Assembly (NCBI GenBank): GCA_948567375.1
Contig: OX419762.1
Coordinates: forward strand, 54,789,034 to 54,853,033
DNA from: Lunularia cruciata
Lineage: Eukaryota > Streptophyta > Marchantiopsida > Lunulariales > Lunulariaceae
Length of the DNA: 64,000 bases
Reading direction: 5' to 3'
Numbering within the stretch: position 1 is the stretch's first letter; every line of letters starts with the position of its first letter. Both the position numbers and the translations under genes were made by a program. Positions 10,198 to 24,675 of the stretch are shown in pieces. Below the pieces are notes generated by a model. The model saw only the letters and a program-made list of their open reading frames with translations, had not been told where the DNA came from and searched no databases.

Positions 10198-11008
10198 GAT
10201 TGGAGTAGGAACAGTTTTGAGATTTAAAGAGGCAGATATGAAGAGGTGCATTGTCGGTTTGGATCTGCAGGTTGTTAGAGTTGTTAGGAAACGGTATAGT
10301 TGGTAGTTAATTGATGGAGCTTTTCACTATTTAAAGGTGGCATTTGCAGTCATATGTTGTTCAGTGCTCATAATTTTTGACAATAGATAAAGTGAAGTGT
10401 TGATTTCAGTGCTGGTCACTTGAGTTTGATTCTAAGTATCAACATTGTGATTGTGTTTGTAAGTGTGTGAAGGATTTTGAAGTGAAAATCAATGTGTTTG
10501 TTGGATGTTGGATTACGTAGCCTTGATCTTCATTCTGTGTGTTTGATCCTAAGTGAACTACAATCAAAGCAATGCCTTGACAGATCTGAGAGGAATTGTA
10601 GTGTTGGTAGCATTCTGCATTTGTGAGTGCAGCATAGTGTTGATGTGAAGCAATTTTGATCAAGAAAGTTGTGCCTTCAATGGAGGGGTAGAACACAATT
10701 CTGAGGTGAAGTTGTTTTGTAGTGAAGTGCCATTTTTGGGAGAGATTAAATCATCACAATCAAGATTGTTTGGAAAGATTTGATGAAGTTGTGATTATGG
10801 GTGACAAATTGTTGTGACAAGACTGTGAGTTAGTGCTTGTTACTCTCTTTTGGGTTTAGTTGCTACCTAAGAGATTAAAGATGCAACCAAGAAGAATTGA
10901 GATTGTTACTGCTTGACTTCATATTTGACCAATTTTGAATTGTATCTTGATGGGAACAAACTTTACTTACTTGATTACCGCAAAAGTGATATTTTTCAGG
11001 TTGTCACA
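10198..11008 (+). mobile_element. C6: 3' end of a plus-strand family C element
   Basis: 10198-10246 is the end of the C ORF and the purine-rich stretch before the block (compare 3688-3730). 10247-11008 is the full 760-bp terminal block ending in TTGTCACA. The left part of the element is replaced by A1, whose LTR ends directly at 10197. The right flank at 11009 is family A integrase sequence. The copy therefore lies between two family A pieces. Confidence 0.7.
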
Positions 11009-11011
11009 AAC

Positions 11012-11955
11012 AATGACTACTTTCAAGATTCTAGATGTAGGCTACCATTAGAGGGGGATTTTCAAGGATTGTCTTGATTATTTCCAAACTTGTAATGTTT
11101 GTCAAGCTTTTGCTAGAAAGTCATACTTCCACTCCACCTCTTAGACAATTCCATTGCTAAGTCCCTTTGAGAAGTGTGGAATGGATTTTGTAGGTCCTCT
11201 CAATAGAACCCCAAGGAATTATTGGTACATTGTAGTAGTTACTAATTACCTTACCAAGTCGGTTGAGGTTAGACCATTGAGGTACAAGAATGAAGTTGAT
11301 AGATTTCTTTATGAATGCATTATCACTAGGTTTGGGTGCACCCTTTAGAGTTGATTTTTTATAAAGGAGGAGAGTTTATAGGAAGCATCACTACAACTAT
11401 GCTATGATATTTCTCTATCACACGTACATTAACTTCACTAATCCAAACTACATCCTATAAGCCAAACTCCAATGGCTTGGTAGAGAGAACCAATCAGACC
11501 TTGTGCATGATGTTGGCCTAAGATGAAAAAATGGAGGAGGCTAAACATCATTGGGACAAGGAGATTCATGTAGTTTTGTGGGAGTATAGGATAACCATAA
11601 TGACTTCTATTATATATTCTCCATTTCATTTGGTATATGATATTGAGTCTACCTCACGTATTCACTTTGATCATCCTATCTTCCAAACATTCATAGGAGA
11701 TTGAAGAAAGCACAAGGAAGTGATGTATAGAAGTCAAGGAAGGATCAACTCATGGAATTGGAGGAGGCAAGAGTAGTTGCTATGGTTTGAGTGGAGCAAG
11801 TCCAAAGGAAACAAAAGGAGAGTTATGACAAGAGGCAAGGCAAAAAGAAAGTGGAGCCCTTCAAAGAAGGTGATTGGGTAATGTTGTTTGATTTTGTTCA
11901 ATTCAAGAGAGTGCAAAGGTACTTTGGACCTTTCATAGGGAAGAAGATGTGGGGT
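11012..11955 (+). pseudogene. A4: family A integrase fragment
   Basis: Decayed integrase sequence starts in the HHCC domain (TTFKILD, compare TAFKILDAGYHWRGIF in A2). It continues through the DDE core (LSPFEKCGMDFVGPLNRTPRNYW) and the SNGLVERTNQTL region to KESYDKRQGKKKVEPFKEGDW and FGPFIGKK. It has many stops and a frameshift inside the core. The homology stops at about 11955, where a different element (PHD fragment) begins. Confidence 0.75.
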
Positions 11956-11966
11956 CTTAAAATTAA

Positions 11967-12191
11967 GCACCATGTCACTTACTTAACTTGGATCCCACTA
12001 TTATTACCTCTACTTGGATTCCTCCACATGACTATCTATGTCAAGTATGTCAAATGACAGATTATGTTGATCAAATGCTACTTTGCAACAAGTGCAATGG
12101 TGTGAACTATTTGTTGTGTCTCACACCGGAGCTCACTCAAGTTCCAATTGGTCTTTGGTTTTGTCCATCATGTCTTCCAACATCACTATAA
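11967..12191 (+). pseudogene. PHD-finger fragment of a family B-like gypsy element
   Basis: The frame reads APCHLLNLDPTI, then a C4HC3-type finger: CQVC, 11 residues, CNKC, then NYLLC where a His is expected two residues before the Cys (Tyr here), and the typical PHD ending VPIGLWFCPSC. The layout (CHLPN-like motif, about 16 residues, PHD, stop) is the same as at the end of B2 (47930-48154), so this is probably the 3' end of pol from a related element. PHD fingers normally read histone H3 tails. The lost His suggests this copy cannot fold normally. Confidence 0.65.
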
Positions 12192-14062
12192 GGTTTCTCA
12201 GACCTTTGAGGTTTCCACTCTCAGATTTGGGAGTATATGAAAATTTGATCTCGGTATGTTCTTATATGTTATGTGTTCTTTTTTGCACTCTCAAGTTGAC
12301 CAAGTGCTACCTAGTTTGCTAGATTTGTGTCTGATTTCAGTTGGCTGACTGATCTTATCACCTGATCTAATATCAAATTAGGGAATGCATATATAGAGAT
12401 TGTGTTCTATCAGTTCAGTAGGTTGCACTAGTCTTGCCTTTGCCATGACTATTGGTACTTTCCGACACTATGTGTTCCCTATGCTACACTTCAAGACCAG
12501 ATGTCCATGGTCACGACTTATGAATTCTATCTATAAGTCACTATTTCTACTTAACATGAACTAAACAGTCTGTTCAAATATGGAATTGTTGAGTCTATGA
12601 AGTTCAAATCGTTTATTTGAATGGCAATCCACTAGACATAGACATGACCTTGTCAATCTCAGAATTGATTCTCTCGATAAAGATATTTTCCTACAATCAT
12701 TTTCATTGTCTACAATCTGTTGTTCATGCAAATGTTTTACATTTTTATAGTAAAAGAGTTGATCATTCTTGAAGTACAGATTCTATTTCTACAACTGTTA
12801 ATTTGGTAATATCTAGCTGGATAGGAATGAATTTTCATAAGTTAACTGAAGCTAGCACTATCACCTGTCACTGATACAATTAAATAGTATAAGTGGATTA
12901 GCTTGGATATACATATTATTTTTAATTTTTTTCCCATGATTTATCCTTAGTTGGATATCATTGTTTCCATCTATAAAAGTATGTAACATTAGTCATCCTT
13001 AAGAAATACCAAACATTGGGAGATAAAGCATTACTAAACATTAGGAAATGTTCAGGTGAAAATTGAAGAAAGAGGGGACATTCCTCCCCTAGTGCTTGAT
13101 AGAGTTTGTAACTTATGGTAATTTTTACTTATCTTAATTTTAGTGGAAGGGGAAGTTTTTTCTACTAGTGATGGACTAATTTAAATTGATAAAAGTCCAT
13201 GCATTAAGTAATCAAATGCATGCATTCTCCAAAGGTAAGAAAGTATCATCCGGTTCTACCTTATTTTTTATAATAAATTTAGGAAATAGCACCATTGGTA
13301 TGTATTATGAATATATGTTGACATTATTGATGACAGGCTCAATTCATGTGCTTGAGTTGGTGGGTCCTCTAATAGAATAAATCATGGAAACTAGATCTTG
13401 CTTTCCCATCTTCATCTTTACTTGAGCACACTTCTAGAAGTGTGTGCTATTTTTTAGGACTTATTGATGTTCTTAACTATACCACAGATATGCTTAAATC
13501 CACTTAGTGATTCTAATGTGCTACACTAGGTGCAGAAACTCAATGAGTTTGGGGAGTTTAAGAGAGTGTGGAGTCAAGAGAGGAAAGGGAGAGATGTGAG
13601 AGGAAAGATATTTGTTTTTGGAGTGCCCTCTAGTATATAGCACATGAGTAAATAGTCTATTCTGTTCATTTTTCAATTTTGGTTCCATTGGTACCTAAAT
13701 TGAAGACTATGGAGAATTGGGTAGAAAGTTATGGAGATTTTTAGGTTTTTTAGGATTTAGAGTGATCATTACACATTGAGAGTGATGGGTTGGAAATTTA
13801 TATTTTTAATTTCTTGGTTTTCATGATTGAGTTCCATGGAAATTTAGTTTGAAATTTTTAGAGATGGAAATTGAAAGTTATGAGAGTTTATAATTTTAGG
13901 TCTTGGAGAGATTGTATTTTCTCATGCAAGTTGGGATCTCAGAGGTTGTGGTTTTGCAAGTATGGGAAGATATGGAGAGGAGCATCATGTGTTATTCTCT
14001 ATATTCTTGTGCTAGCCATAGCTACACCTCCCTCTGTAGGGCCGCTTAGAGCAGCTTGAGAT
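12192..14062. other. AT-rich stretch without recognisable gene
   Basis: I see only short open frames without recognisable motifs, T-rich segments and no clear repeat structure. No relation to the surrounding elements was recognised. Confidence 0.5.
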
Positions 14063-14068
14063 ACACCA

Positions 14069-14281
14069 TGCACGGTGTGTCAAAGATATTTTACCTTGCA
14101 AGGGGTAAAGACCCATATGAGAAGGATGCACAAGGACTATAATTGGACCACTTGGGATGCTCATGTGAGGCAAGCAACCACATCAATAGCAATGACACTT
14201 GGGATTACACATGCGTCCTCTATCCTTTTGTTGATTGTTCCAAGGATACCAATTGAGTCGTGGGAGTGGTTAGCTTCTTAG
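14069..14281 (+). pseudogene. LINE-type element, N-terminal C2H2 finger segment
   Basis: The frame reads CTVCQRYFTLQGVKTHMRRMH, a CX2CX11HX4H finger in which the usual spacing of 12 is 11, then WTTWDAHVRQ, ending at a stop at 14279-14281. The finger is thought to help nucleic-acid binding in such elements. The first Cys lies just upstream of the ATG of the short open frame, so that ATG is not the true start. Confidence 0.5.
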
Positions 14282-14869
14282 GCGGGCTGCATTTTGGGAT
14301 TATTTGAGATGATTTTTCCATGTCCATGTCTATTCCACAAGCTACCCCATACATTCCATGATGAGGCTAGAAATGCTTTTTGCCTACCACTTGATTGTTT
14401 GGCACATGATCCCTTGGATGAGTTAGCATGGTTCCTACTCCTCATACTCCCTCAATGGTGTCTTCATTATGCTAGAGGGAGAAGTGCGGGCCATAGAGAG
14501 GTGGCTGCTAGATTTCATCAATTCTGATTGAGAATTGGGCGGACCTACAAGAGGAGTCTATTAGGGTTGCATGTTTTAGAAGACAAGTCTTGCCATAAGA
14601 TACCACAAAGTCCACTCAATTATGATGGTGCAGGACATTGGTCGGGCAGGAGAGTTTAGTAGAACAACACGAGCACTACACCCTTTGTCTATGGCTAGTC
14701 CTACTAATGAGACTATCTCTTCCCTATGTTCACTACATCTTATGGCAAGAGAGGCATTACCACTAGAGGTCTTAGATTATCAACCTGAGTACCCTTTTTG
14801 TCTTTTATGCCCCTCACCTTTCCTCAAAAGGCTTGTCAAGGATGGTATATGAGCATCTTAGAGATTGCT

Positions 14870-15540
14870 TTCAAGTAGAATGATCCTTCTAGTGGTTTTA
14901 CCAAGTTGTTTCAAGTGGTTGCAGCAATAGTGAGAGGAGATATTCCTTTGTCTATTAGTTGAGTGTTAGGTGCTAGTTGACTTCTCATGATGGAGAAGGA
15001 CACGAGAAGCATTAGACCAATTGTTATTGTTGAGATCTTTTTGTGTTTGGTCATCCGCACCATTGTCCTTAAGCATTTTTCTCACTTTCAACATCACCTC
15101 AATCCACATCAATTTGAAGTAGTTACACTTGGAGGATGTGAGGCTATATCTCTAGGCACAAGGGCACTCCTAGATGTATCCGGAGTGGGTCATCCTACAA
15201 GTGGATGTTGAGAATGCTTTTAATAGCATCTCATGAGCATCCATCTTTAGAGAGCTTAGGGAGGCTGATGGATCCGTGGCAAGTCTTATTCTTTCTTTGT
15301 GATCTTTTTATGACTCTCTTGCTTCCCTTTACTACCAGCACAATAGTTCATATGAAGGAGTCACCATCTTGGAGTCAATTGTTGGTACACATCAAGGAGA
15401 TCCTTATTTGCCATGGCTCACTTAGAGCTCTCTTATCTATTACTTTGGCCATGTTTGGTTGTTTATTTCCCTCCTTGGTAGATGATACACACATCATGGG
15501 CCCTATAGATCATATTAGGTAGGCCTTTGACCACTTGACT
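14870..15540 (+). pseudogene. LINE-type reverse transcriptase core (broken)
   Basis: Palm motifs are spread over different frames. IRPIVIVEI corresponds to the usual RPI(A/T) box, and VDVENAFNSIS to the first catalytic Asp region. GTHQGDP is the conserved QGDP motif of non-LTR RTs, and LVDDTHI is the (F/Y)XDD box with Val. The frame changes at least twice between these motifs, so no enzyme is made. Confidence 0.55.
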
Positions 15541-15833
15541 ATCAAGCTACATCTAGTAGGCTTGAGAGTCAAGGTGTCAAGGTGTAGGGCATGGTCCCCT
15601 TTAGGTATCCCCACCTTGAGCTTCAAGAGGGGTGCATTACATCTATAGATGGACTACATGTTCTTGAACTGCTAGTAGATTCCAAGGATTTTGTCACACA
15701 CTTTTTAGACGTTGCTCTTGCAGAGGATGTTCTCCATGTGGATGACCGTCCATTACTAGGAGATCCGTAGGTGGCATTTGGTATACTTTCCTCTAGTATT
15801 GTTTGTCAACAAACTTACCTCCTTTGCACAGCT

Positions 15834-15844
15834 CCCCCCCCCCC
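15834..15844 (+). repeat. Run of 11 C
   Basis: An uninterrupted C11 tract lies inside the LINE-type element. Similar 11-base runs lie at 5007-5017 (C) and 29904-29914 (G). They are prone to length error. Confidence 0.8.
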
Positions 15845-17060
15845 TCCTCCCTCTCTCTTCCTTGACCTTCTTATCACGTCTTGGAACTTTTGATAGGAGG
15901 ATTATGGAAGTCTTTAGTGATATTATTGGACAAGGTAGATTTGAGTGTGTGACAGTGGATTTGGCACGTAGACAGACCTTTTAACCAATCTTGCATGGAG
16001 GAGTTGGCTTTCTATCTATGGAGGAGACAACACCTGTAGTGTTTTTGGGTAGTTGAGCTCTCTTTGCATCCCTACTTTCCTCTTGTTTTGTGGTTGTTGA
16101 TAGGCCGGTTTTGAAGACTTATGTGATAGAGGTGGAGGAATGATCCTTTTCTCTCCTGGTGTTATTGCAACATACAAGAGATAGCCTATTCCCACAAGCA
16201 CACGAGGACCTTCCATTTTTTTTCATCGCTATCATCAGATTGGACTAGAGATTTATAGTATTCCTTGATGGAGCGATAATGTTAGCTTACACTACATTCT
16301 CTCTTAGTTGACTCATCCATTCCTTAGGCTACTAGAGGACATCTTTACTCTTGCTCTGGCAAGGGTGCAAGCTCTTGGATCCTAGCTCAACCATGCATTA
16401 GGGCATTCAGACTCGCAGCAGCTACTTTCTCTATAGCAGCTACTTTCTCTACAGCAATGAGGTTTGGCCTAGGTCTAATCATCCATCTGCATCTTCATTA
16501 CTCACTTGTGAGTGTGGTTCTACACTAGATGCGGCAGTGGTCCATATGACACGATGTCCTTTGGAGGATAGAGGATAGCTACCCATGATGCTATTAGGGA
16601 CATAGTATTTGCTATGGCATGAGAGAATGGATAGTTGGCTTGGCAAGAGCGTTTGTATGCTTTGCATACGACACGTGTCAAGGCAGACTTATACTTGGTC
16701 CGAGATGATTAGGTGACAATAGTGGATGGCGTGGTTATGGACCTATGTATGATATAGGGATTATTCATCCTCCTAGATGTGCAGCAATCGCAAGGTCTCC
16801 AAGTATAGGGGTATGCAGCGAGGTCACCTCTTTGTTCCTCTAGCCTTGGAGTTATATGGAGAGATAGACACGCATTTGACACTTCTATTAGGGAGTGCAT
16901 GAGAGTCTATCACACTAGGGTACCACTCCCACTCTCATATTTTGTAACATATTTTAGATCAGGTGTCCATTGTTCTACAAAGTGCAATGGCTGGTGCAAT
17001 CCACAGGAGAGCACTCACACTAGATAATGCTTCTCGGGTTGCTCCATTTGTTTATAGACA

Positions 17061-17957
17061 GTCTGACTTGCATAGCTCATATATCTTAGGGGTAGGAGGG
17101 TAGATTTATAATATCTAGTCTATTGGGGCTTAGCCTATTTTTCTTGGCTCATCCTTGTGGCTCATCCTTCGTGTTTTCTACGCGGTCTACCCTTTTCCTT
17201 TCGACGCAGTCGCCCTTTTCCTTTGGTGCAAAAACTCCACACATTATTCTTTTCTAGATCGACGTTCTGACAGAAATCGGTGGCAGCAGGTGTAAAGGTG
17301 CCGTATACAGTGATCGTGCCGGGCACGAATCTACTGTAGCGTTCAAGGCAAAAGATGCATTAAACCAGGAACTCCATTATTGCCGCCCGCCTTGCATTGA
17401 GCCTGCCATAGATAATATATATTATTCATATTATATACCAATGGCGCTATTCCGTAAATATTATATTAACAACTGGGTGGAACCAGATAGTACTTTCTTG
17501 CCTTTGGACAATGTTTCGCTCATTCAATTACTTTATGCTTTATGCTACAAACATTACACAAACACAACTGTACAAGATTATTGTCGGGTGTGATTCAATT
17601 GACGGATCGACTATCCGTCGCCGGTTTGGCTTCTCCATAACATGACGTACCATCAGCCGACAGCAGATATATATTTTTGACTATTCTTACCGACCACAGA
17701 ATACGTGAAACAGCAATATAAATTCGACCTCAAAGTATTGTGAACTCATCGTATTCTGCACTACTGTATGCAGACATAAATTTGCCTCATTGATCGCGTA
17801 TCAACTTCGACACCCGTCAGGTCCGAGGAAATTTCCTTCTCTAGAGTCGATACCATCCATCCGGGCCGAGGAATCAATTATCGGCTACAGATTTCGAATT
17901 GGAGGGTACCATCGAAAATTTGGGGGAATTTGAAGCAGAAGTCTTCGCAGAGTCACA
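17061..17957 (+). promoter_or_regulatory. Upstream region of the beta-amylase gene
   Basis: The sequence changes here from transposon-like DNA to a more balanced base composition without repeats shared in the window. Candidate TATA elements are TATATATTA near 17416 and TATATATTTTTG near 17667. A transcription start cannot be fixed from sequence alone. No ATG in frame with the beta-amylase lies close upstream. Confidence 0.35.
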
Positions 17958-19910
<1,953 letters not shown>

Positions 19911-20124
19911 ATCAGGTTTACAAATCTGACAGTTTTGGAAGTACTTACAACTTGGCAGTTCTCAGAACGTAAACGTGTGGCATGTGCCTATTGTTGCCGG
20001 GCCACTAGTATCTTGCATATGGTGTACAAGCACCGTCTAAAGACGTATTCATAGTCTTTACGTCTCTTTACGCGGAGAAACGCAGAGAAACATAGGCTAT
20101 ATCCCTCCAACAATAATGACACAA

Positions 20125-20130
20125 AATAAA
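20125..20130 (+). terminator. Candidate polyadenylation signal of the beta-amylase gene
   Basis: An AATAAA hexamer lies 215 bp after the stop codon. A second AATAAA lies about 50 bp further on. Plant signals are loose, so this is only a candidate. Confidence 0.35.
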
Positions 20131-20619
20131 ATCAAGTTTAAAATTCATCTAAGTTTAATATCTATATTATAGAAAATAGAATAAAGAGGTGCAGGTTGTA
20201 CATCTCTCCCTTGTATTTGTACGGTTTGATAAGGTTTTTTTTTTTCTCTCTCTCTAAGCGGTCGTCTTTTCATATTTGAAAATAAAATAATGAAGTGCAG
20301 GTTATCTGTAGTATCGAGGGATTAATCATTTATGTAATTATATCCATTTAATTTAGATTTTAAATTTATATTCAAAGTTTAATACCAAAGTGAGTGGTAT
20401 TGGGACCTACTGTATAGACTTCATGGACAGTTTCGGTCATGAAGTGAAAATTCACGATATGAAAAGACTGAATTATTAACTCGTATCGCTTTTTTTAAAG
20501 TTTATATTAGGGAGTGAATTATTGGCAGCAATTGAACTTGTACTTGAATTGAGGAGCTTGAGACTGCGGTCTGCCCTTTGAACCAAAGATGGGATAGTGC
20601 TCTTTGTCCTTAGTCAGTG

Positions 20620-20805
20620 GTTGGTTTGAGGCAATGCCCTGGCGAAGGTGTAAACTATCAAACATGAACTACCGCAATACACAAGACACAAGAAGGATGA
20701 TCGAAAGGCAATGGTTGGCGTTAGTATGGTGGTTTGTTTAATGCGATGCGATGCCGAAGAGGTGAACTATAAAACATGACCTATCGCAATACACAAGCAA
20801 GATAT
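20620..20805 (+). repeat. Imperfect direct duplication of about 75 bp
   Basis: Two copies, near 20633-20690 and 20740-20800, share gcgaaggtg(t)aactat, aaacatgaactaccgcaat and related words with several substitutions. Their function is unknown. Confidence 0.6.
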
Positions 20806-22348
20806 TCATGATACGACATAAATGAAAAAGTATACAAACGAGAAAAACGGAAGAAGAAAATAGGGATTTGAATTCGCCTGTTATGGAATTCCATCACAAA
20901 ACTATTCTATGATTTATGGGTGCACCCGTAAAAACTTAAAGGGTATATGAGGAAGTCTTTTGCGCACTTTCCAAAATATTTACAAAATTGATATCATTCT
21001 TGTAAATTAATTCACATGTTTCTTTTTTAATTACACTGTCAAACTTCTTGGGAAATTCAATAAATGACTTTGTGGATCATATATTTTATTATTTAACTTA
21101 CTTTATAGGATATCCTAATTGTATCTACAGAAATGACACATTCTCGTAATGATGCAGTAAAATCTTAAATTGAAATACCTTAATGCATACATGTATTGTG
21201 TTAATTCATCAATCTACAACAATTAAAAACAAGAATAAGATACCAACCAAAAAGTGATGTGATTTACTTTTGGGTTTGAAAAGAAAAGGCCATGGAAGGA
21301 ATGTCCATGAAATTACAAGGATAAAATGATTCTAAACTTGAATCTCTAAGAAAAAGGGAAAATAAAACTTTAGGAATAAAGTATCTTCGTGTTGTTATTG
21401 TAGAATCTATTAAAGGAGAAAATGGGATAAACATTAATAAAATATTGAAAAATAAATCTGTCAAAAGTTTTTGTCATATGAGCTACTTTTGCGACCTGGT
21501 TCATGATTTACAATGTTATGAACTCGTTTGATAATCATTTGATTTATATTGAGTGTTTTGAATAAGACTTAGAGTTTACGATTTACGATCGAAGTCTAAG
21601 TTCCGAAAGCTAAATTATTAGATTCTTATAATTTCATGTAGTTGATATGAAGTATATTATTTTGGCAGTACATTATAATTACTAATAGCTTTGGAATGCT
21701 AAATTTTTAGTACATGCTTTATATTAATATTAGCTACTCTAGTTTTTTATGAGAACATATCTATGGGAAATATTTTCTTATATAAAAAATGCTGAAACGA
21801 AAATTTGATAATTTTATGACTTTCTAAATTTAAGATAAGGGTTAATCTTAAAATTTAATTTTTATGTGGATAATTTTAAATTTATATTACTCAAAATTCT
21901 AAAAAAATTTGCGTTATACTGCATTCTTGAGTGAAAATAACTATCTTGATTTTGTATTAGATATTATGCTAATTTTTATATACAGTAAAGTTTAACAGTA
22001 AATCCAATGAAATAAATTTCAATCAGGATATAATAATTTTCATCTTAGAGATATATGTTTTTAATTTTTGTATAATTTTTTTATAAACCTATGATATTTT
22101 AGTAGATATATAATGTATTTTAAGTACATATGTATCATTTTCCAGTTGTGGCTTAAATTTCCAAGATTAGAACTACAATATCCACTCATAAATTCAAATA
22201 TCCAACACGATAGAGATAAACTATTTAGTATCCAATTCTATCATAGAATATTCAATAATTAAGATGAGTAAAGGAGAATAATGTTTAGTTAACAGAGCAA
22301 GTTTTAGAGAGTAGATTTTGACATTAAATACTCCTTAACTTTGGACAA

Positions 22349-22350
<2 letters not shown>

Positions 22351-22420
<70 letters not shown>
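22351..22420 (+). repeat. (AT)35 microsatellite
   Basis: A perfect AT dinucleotide run of 70 bp. The Tyr-Ile repeat in an antisense open frame here is an artefact of it. Confidence 0.95.
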
Positions 22421-22422
<2 letters not shown>

Positions 22423-24675
22423 CATGATGCTCTTGTAATAATGATTGCAATGCAATTATTACAATCATAATTACCTTTGCAAATATACAATAATTTGAAC
22501 TTATTATATGCTTGCAAAGGCAAGACTAATATCACATTATAATAAGATTTTTTAACAATATTAACTATTATGATAAATACATTATCAAAATATTTAAGAA
22601 ACTTTCCCAAGTTCAAAGTCTAGGAATTTACTTTGTGCTTGTCAATATGAGATAATATATCATGATTATAGAGTAGGTGTTATAATACTTTGTCAAATGG
22701 TAATACTCTTTAATCTCTATGAATTTATCAATTGATTACAATTTTATGTCCAAATAGATATGTTAACTCAAGTTTATGCTCTCCGTTTGCTTTGAAGTTC
22801 ACATACAACAAATTCAATTCAACAAATTTCAAATTTTTACCCTTTATATACCTAGCTAATATGGAAACATATAGTAAATTTGTCTATAATTTTGTAGATA
22901 AAGATTTAAGAGGCTTAAATTTTTATTTCTTTAAACCATAAGATACAATAAACATCCTTATTGTTAGAATAAATTAATATTCAAGAGGAATGGAGAGCAA
23001 AGAAGATTAAATTTGTTGGAATGTTCAAATGTCCATAACTGACTATAAAAAGAGACAATCTTTTCTCACAAACTCAACTAGATAATTTTCTTGCAAGGAT
23101 AACCTTAAATGCTGCTTTTTCTAACCATAAATACCCAGCTACTATTACCAAATAAATCACATTTTAATCTATTAAACATGAACTCTTATAAGTTATCCCA
23201 TTTGATGATTAATTGCTTTCCTTTTACAGAATAAAGATTTTTATTTGTCAATTTATATCAATATATATATGTAAAATATTAGTTGAAAAAAATTAATCAT
23301 TGAATATATCACATTATTCCCTATAAATAGAATATCAAATGTTGAAATGAGAGAACTCAAACGTCTAACTTTAGATACCTAAATTTCTTGAAACTTTACA
23401 TGAAATATCTTTAAATTTAAATCAAATAACTAGAATCTTTCGAGATACTAGGGGTTTCAAAAATAGATTCTATTAATTCCTCAAGGAAAAAGAACAAAAT
23501 TTGTAACTATTTTTTATGAACTTAGTAACACATGATGAGCTAACAACTGAACCCCCTCTAATTTCCAATGTGTGATATTAGTGATTCATTTAAAAAAATC
23601 AGGCTCCTATTTATGGATGTTTAGGTGCACCATAATGAAATAAATGTTAGGAAAAATAGATAACTATGGATAAAAAATTGGACAACCATGTTTGTAGAAG
23701 GTGACTTGCAAGAATATATTTGAAAAGTCTTTTGGCAAATAGTGCTACAAACATGCATTCCCACACCCTAATTAGATCTTTGAATTTGCTTGCCATGAGA
23801 TACTCCTTTCACTAAGCATATAGTAACATGCATTCCCACACTCTCAAACTATATCTCCAACTTTGTTTACTAAGAACTACTTGTGACAACTCCAAAAATA
23901 TTACTTTTGCAATAATCAGGTAAGTAAAGTTTGTTCCCGTAGAGATACTATTCAGAAATATCCAAATACAAAGCAACTAGTAACAATGTAGTTCTTATTG
24001 GTTGCGTCTTTAATCTCTCAGGTAGAAACTACACCCAGAAGAGAATAACAAGCACTAGATTGCAATCTTGTCACAAATCACAACATTCATAATCACTCAT
24101 GATCTTTCAAATCTTTCCAAACAAACTTGATTGTGATGATTCAATCCCTCTCAAAAATGGCTACTTCATTGCAAACAACTTTGCCTTAGAATTGTGTTCC
24201 ACCCGCCATTGAAGGCACAACTTCCTTGGTCAGAATTGCTTCACATCAAATCAACGCTGCCCTCATAAATGCAGAATACTACCAACAATACAATTCATTT
24301 AAGATTTGTCAAGGCATTGCTTCAATTGCACTTCACTTAAGATCACTCACAGAATGAAAATCAAGGCTGTGGAGTCCAACATCCAACAAGCACACTGACT
24401 TGCACTTTGAAATTCTCTACACACTCATAAACACAAATACAGAATTGATACTCAGAATTAAGCTCAAGCAACGAGCACTACTTCATAACACTTTGCTTTA
24501 TCTATTATTAAGAATAATGAATACTAAAAAACATTTTACTACAAGGGCCTCCTTTAAATAGACTGAGCTCTTGACAATTATCTAACTCCTTAAACCAATT
24601 CCTAACAACTTTACCAACTTGCAAATCTGAAACTACAATGCACCTCGTCATATATGCCTCTTCTTATCCCAAAGT

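Larger units (their letters stand above)
14063..17060 (+). mobile_element. Degenerate non-LTR (LINE-type) retroelement
   Basis: Reading across frames gives, in order: a C2H2 zinc finger (about 14069-14131), DELAWFLLLILPQWCL with GHREVAARFHQF (14415-14525), RSIRPIVIVEI (about 15005), QVDVENAFNSIS (about 15197), the RT box GTHQGDP (about 15384-15404) and FPSLVDDTHIMGP (about 15466-15504), and a tail near 17025-17070. This order resembles a plant and algal family of non-LTR RT genes in which a finger precedes the RT; that assignment is from memory of the family. At least six stops and shifts are present. No poly-A tail or target duplication was identified, so the ends are approximate. Confidence 0.6.
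20131..23881. other. AT-rich intergenic DNA without recognisable gene
   Basis: Only short open frames without motifs were seen. The stretch holds a local imperfect duplication (20620-20805), pyrimidine-rich tracts near 20230-20255 and an AT microsatellite. No family A, B or C sequence was recognised. It may be the least disturbed host DNA in the window, together with the beta-amylase gene. Confidence 0.5.

Noticed and set aside
13871-14059. 62-residue open frame before the LINE-type element
   Set aside because: No motif, no similarity recognised, ends just before the finger. Likely chance.
22335-22616. 93-residue minus-strand open frame with Tyr-Ile repeats
   Set aside because: The repeat is translation of the AT microsatellite and there is no other support for coding.
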